From contig MU004182.1 in NCBI GenBank assembly GCA_010093605.1, positions 901,032-965,031 of the forward strand: 64,000 bases of DNA, read 5' to 3'. Below, in pieces: positions 63,099-64,000 of the stretch. Position numbers and translations under genes: made by a program. Each line of letters starts with the position of its first letter. The first letter of the stretch is position 1. This DNA is from Lophium mytilinum. Taxonomy: Eukaryota > Ascomycota > Dothideomycetes > Mytilinidiales > Mytilinidiaceae. The notes under the pieces were generated by a model. It searched no databases. It was not told where the DNA came from and saw only the letters and a program-made list of their open reading frames with translations.

Positions 63099-64000
63099 GC
63101 GCCCCTCTATAAACTATAGAAATCTATTTAACTAAATATTAGTATAGTTATAACTACTATTAGATTAATATCTAAACTTAACGGCCTAAATTTATATCGC
63201 CGCTAGAGTAACTAAATAGAACGGGCGTTAAGAATTAGATAATTTTAGGGTTTTATTAGTAGTGCCTATAATTATTTTAGCTCTAATAACCTATAGTTTA
63301 TAAAGATAGATAGCTAGTATAAGAGTCTACTAGAGTAAGGCTATAAAGAAGAAATATAGCTATTAGTAGAAGAAGTAAGAATATTTAAGAAGTTATAGAG
63401 TCTTTTAGAAAAAAAGTATATATAGAAGGGGGGTATAATATACTATACTCTTTAATAGTATTAGTATAGGGCGACTTATATAAACCTTAGGTTAGTAAAA
63501 GCTTTTATTAAAGAGCTTAAACTAATTTAAGATTACCTCCGGGCCCTTTATTTAAATTATATAAAGAAGGGTTTTAAAGTTAACTTCTAGTTCCTAAATA
63601 ACCTTAGTACCTAGTTCTAATACTTAGTTACTATAAAATTAAATAAACTAGCTATAATTAACCCCTATAAGTCTATAGACTTTAACTACCTAGCCTTATA
63701 GTTTATTAAGGAAGAGAAGCGTATAGAAGTAAAAGAAGACGCTATTACTACTATAGCCTAGTATACTTATACCGCGCTTATAGTAATAATACCCGCGGCG
63801 GCAAGTACTAGGTTAATAGCTATAGTAGAGAAAGTAATAACGCGCTTTAAGAAAGTAAAGAGTAAGCTTTTCTATAAGTATTATAAGAAACCCGGATATA
63901 TATAGAAAGTTAGATTTACTAGTTACTAGAATTACCTAGATAATAAGAAATACTATCCCGCTAATAGAGTTAATAAGGGTAGAAAGGGGGGTAAGAAAAG

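Larger units (their letters stand above)
61500..64000 (+). mobile_element. RIP-degraded repeat block with LTR-retrotransposon gag fossil
   Basis: From about 61500 to the window edge the base composition falls to strongly AT-rich, TpA is abundant and CpA/TpG nearly vanish, as after repeat-induced point mutation. Between about 63430 and 64000 (plus strand), stretches of translated text and a zinc-knuckle-like remnant near 63865-63915 suggest the gag region of an LTR retrotransposon, more likely Ty1/copia than Ty3/gypsy. It is clearly broken, with many breaks, and old enough for saturating RIP; no polymerase part is inside the window. No terminal repeats could be assigned, so the element borders are unknown; it continues past 64000. 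Confidence 0.7.

Noticed and set aside
1-64000. CRISPR arrays, prokaryotic operons, rRNA or tRNA genes
   Set aside because: None seen by eye; intron-rich genes show a fungal nuclear genome. A tRNA scan was not possible here, so small tRNA genes cannot be fully excluded.

Overview
The window is nuclear DNA of a filamentous ascomycete (Pezizomycotina; a dothideomycete is my best guess, inferred only from gene content). Genes carry short introns of about 45-110 bp with GT(A/G)-AG borders and CTAAC/CTGAT-like branch sites. Families restricted to or typical of Pezizomycotina are present (DUF8004, a DUF7896-like zinc finger, an ApsB/Mto1-type spindle pole body protein, a TRI12-type MFS pump). The right end is an AT-rich block nearly devoid of CpA/TpG, the signature of repeat-induced point mutation (RIP).

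Layout. 0-10 kb: a multi-pass membrane protein (203-2596), a chitin-type LPMO with a C-terminal binding module (3757-4911), the SWR1-complex subunit Swc3 (7045-5266, minus), an alpha/beta hydrolase (7484-8312) and a secreted propeller-like protein (10093-9095, minus). 10.9-29.5 kb: a contiguous metabolic cluster of ten genes: two AtuA/DUF1446 paralogues, a tandem ABM-fold protein, a TRI12-like MFS transporter, two short-to-medium-chain-type CoA ligases, two enoyl-CoA hydratases, a MaoC/hydratase-2 protein and a classical SDR. 29.6-61 kb: mostly housekeeping and conserved genes: GT31-like glycosyltransferase, a small Cys-rich GPI-type secreted protein, Grc3 polynucleotide kinase, Pol I subunit Rpa34.5, ApsB/Mto1, a charged coiled-coil protein, Apc11, a conserved unknown, an SDR, a GT34 galactosyl/mannosyltransferase, a DUF8004 protein and a zinc-finger protein. 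61.5-64 kb: gene-free RIP-degraded DNA containing a fossil LTR-retrotransposon gag region.

How the cluster may work (inference). Both CoA ligases end in SKL, one hydratase ends in SRL and the MaoC protein in SSL, so a carboxylic acid imported through the MFS protein could be activated to a CoA thioester and hydrated/oxidised in peroxisomes. There is no thiolase, acyl-CoA dehydrogenase/oxidase or biotin carboxylase in the cluster. The two AtuA proteins, whose reaction is not known to me, are therefore the most interesting candidates for the unassigned step. Several promoters in the cluster share a palindromic bZIP-like site, CTAATGA(N)TCATTAG or its half plus core, which I did not see in the promoters of the flanking genes. 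This cluster and its shared operator are the best candidate for an undescribed system in the window.

All exon structures were worked out by hand from reading frames, splice consensus and family alignment knowledge. No database search was run.
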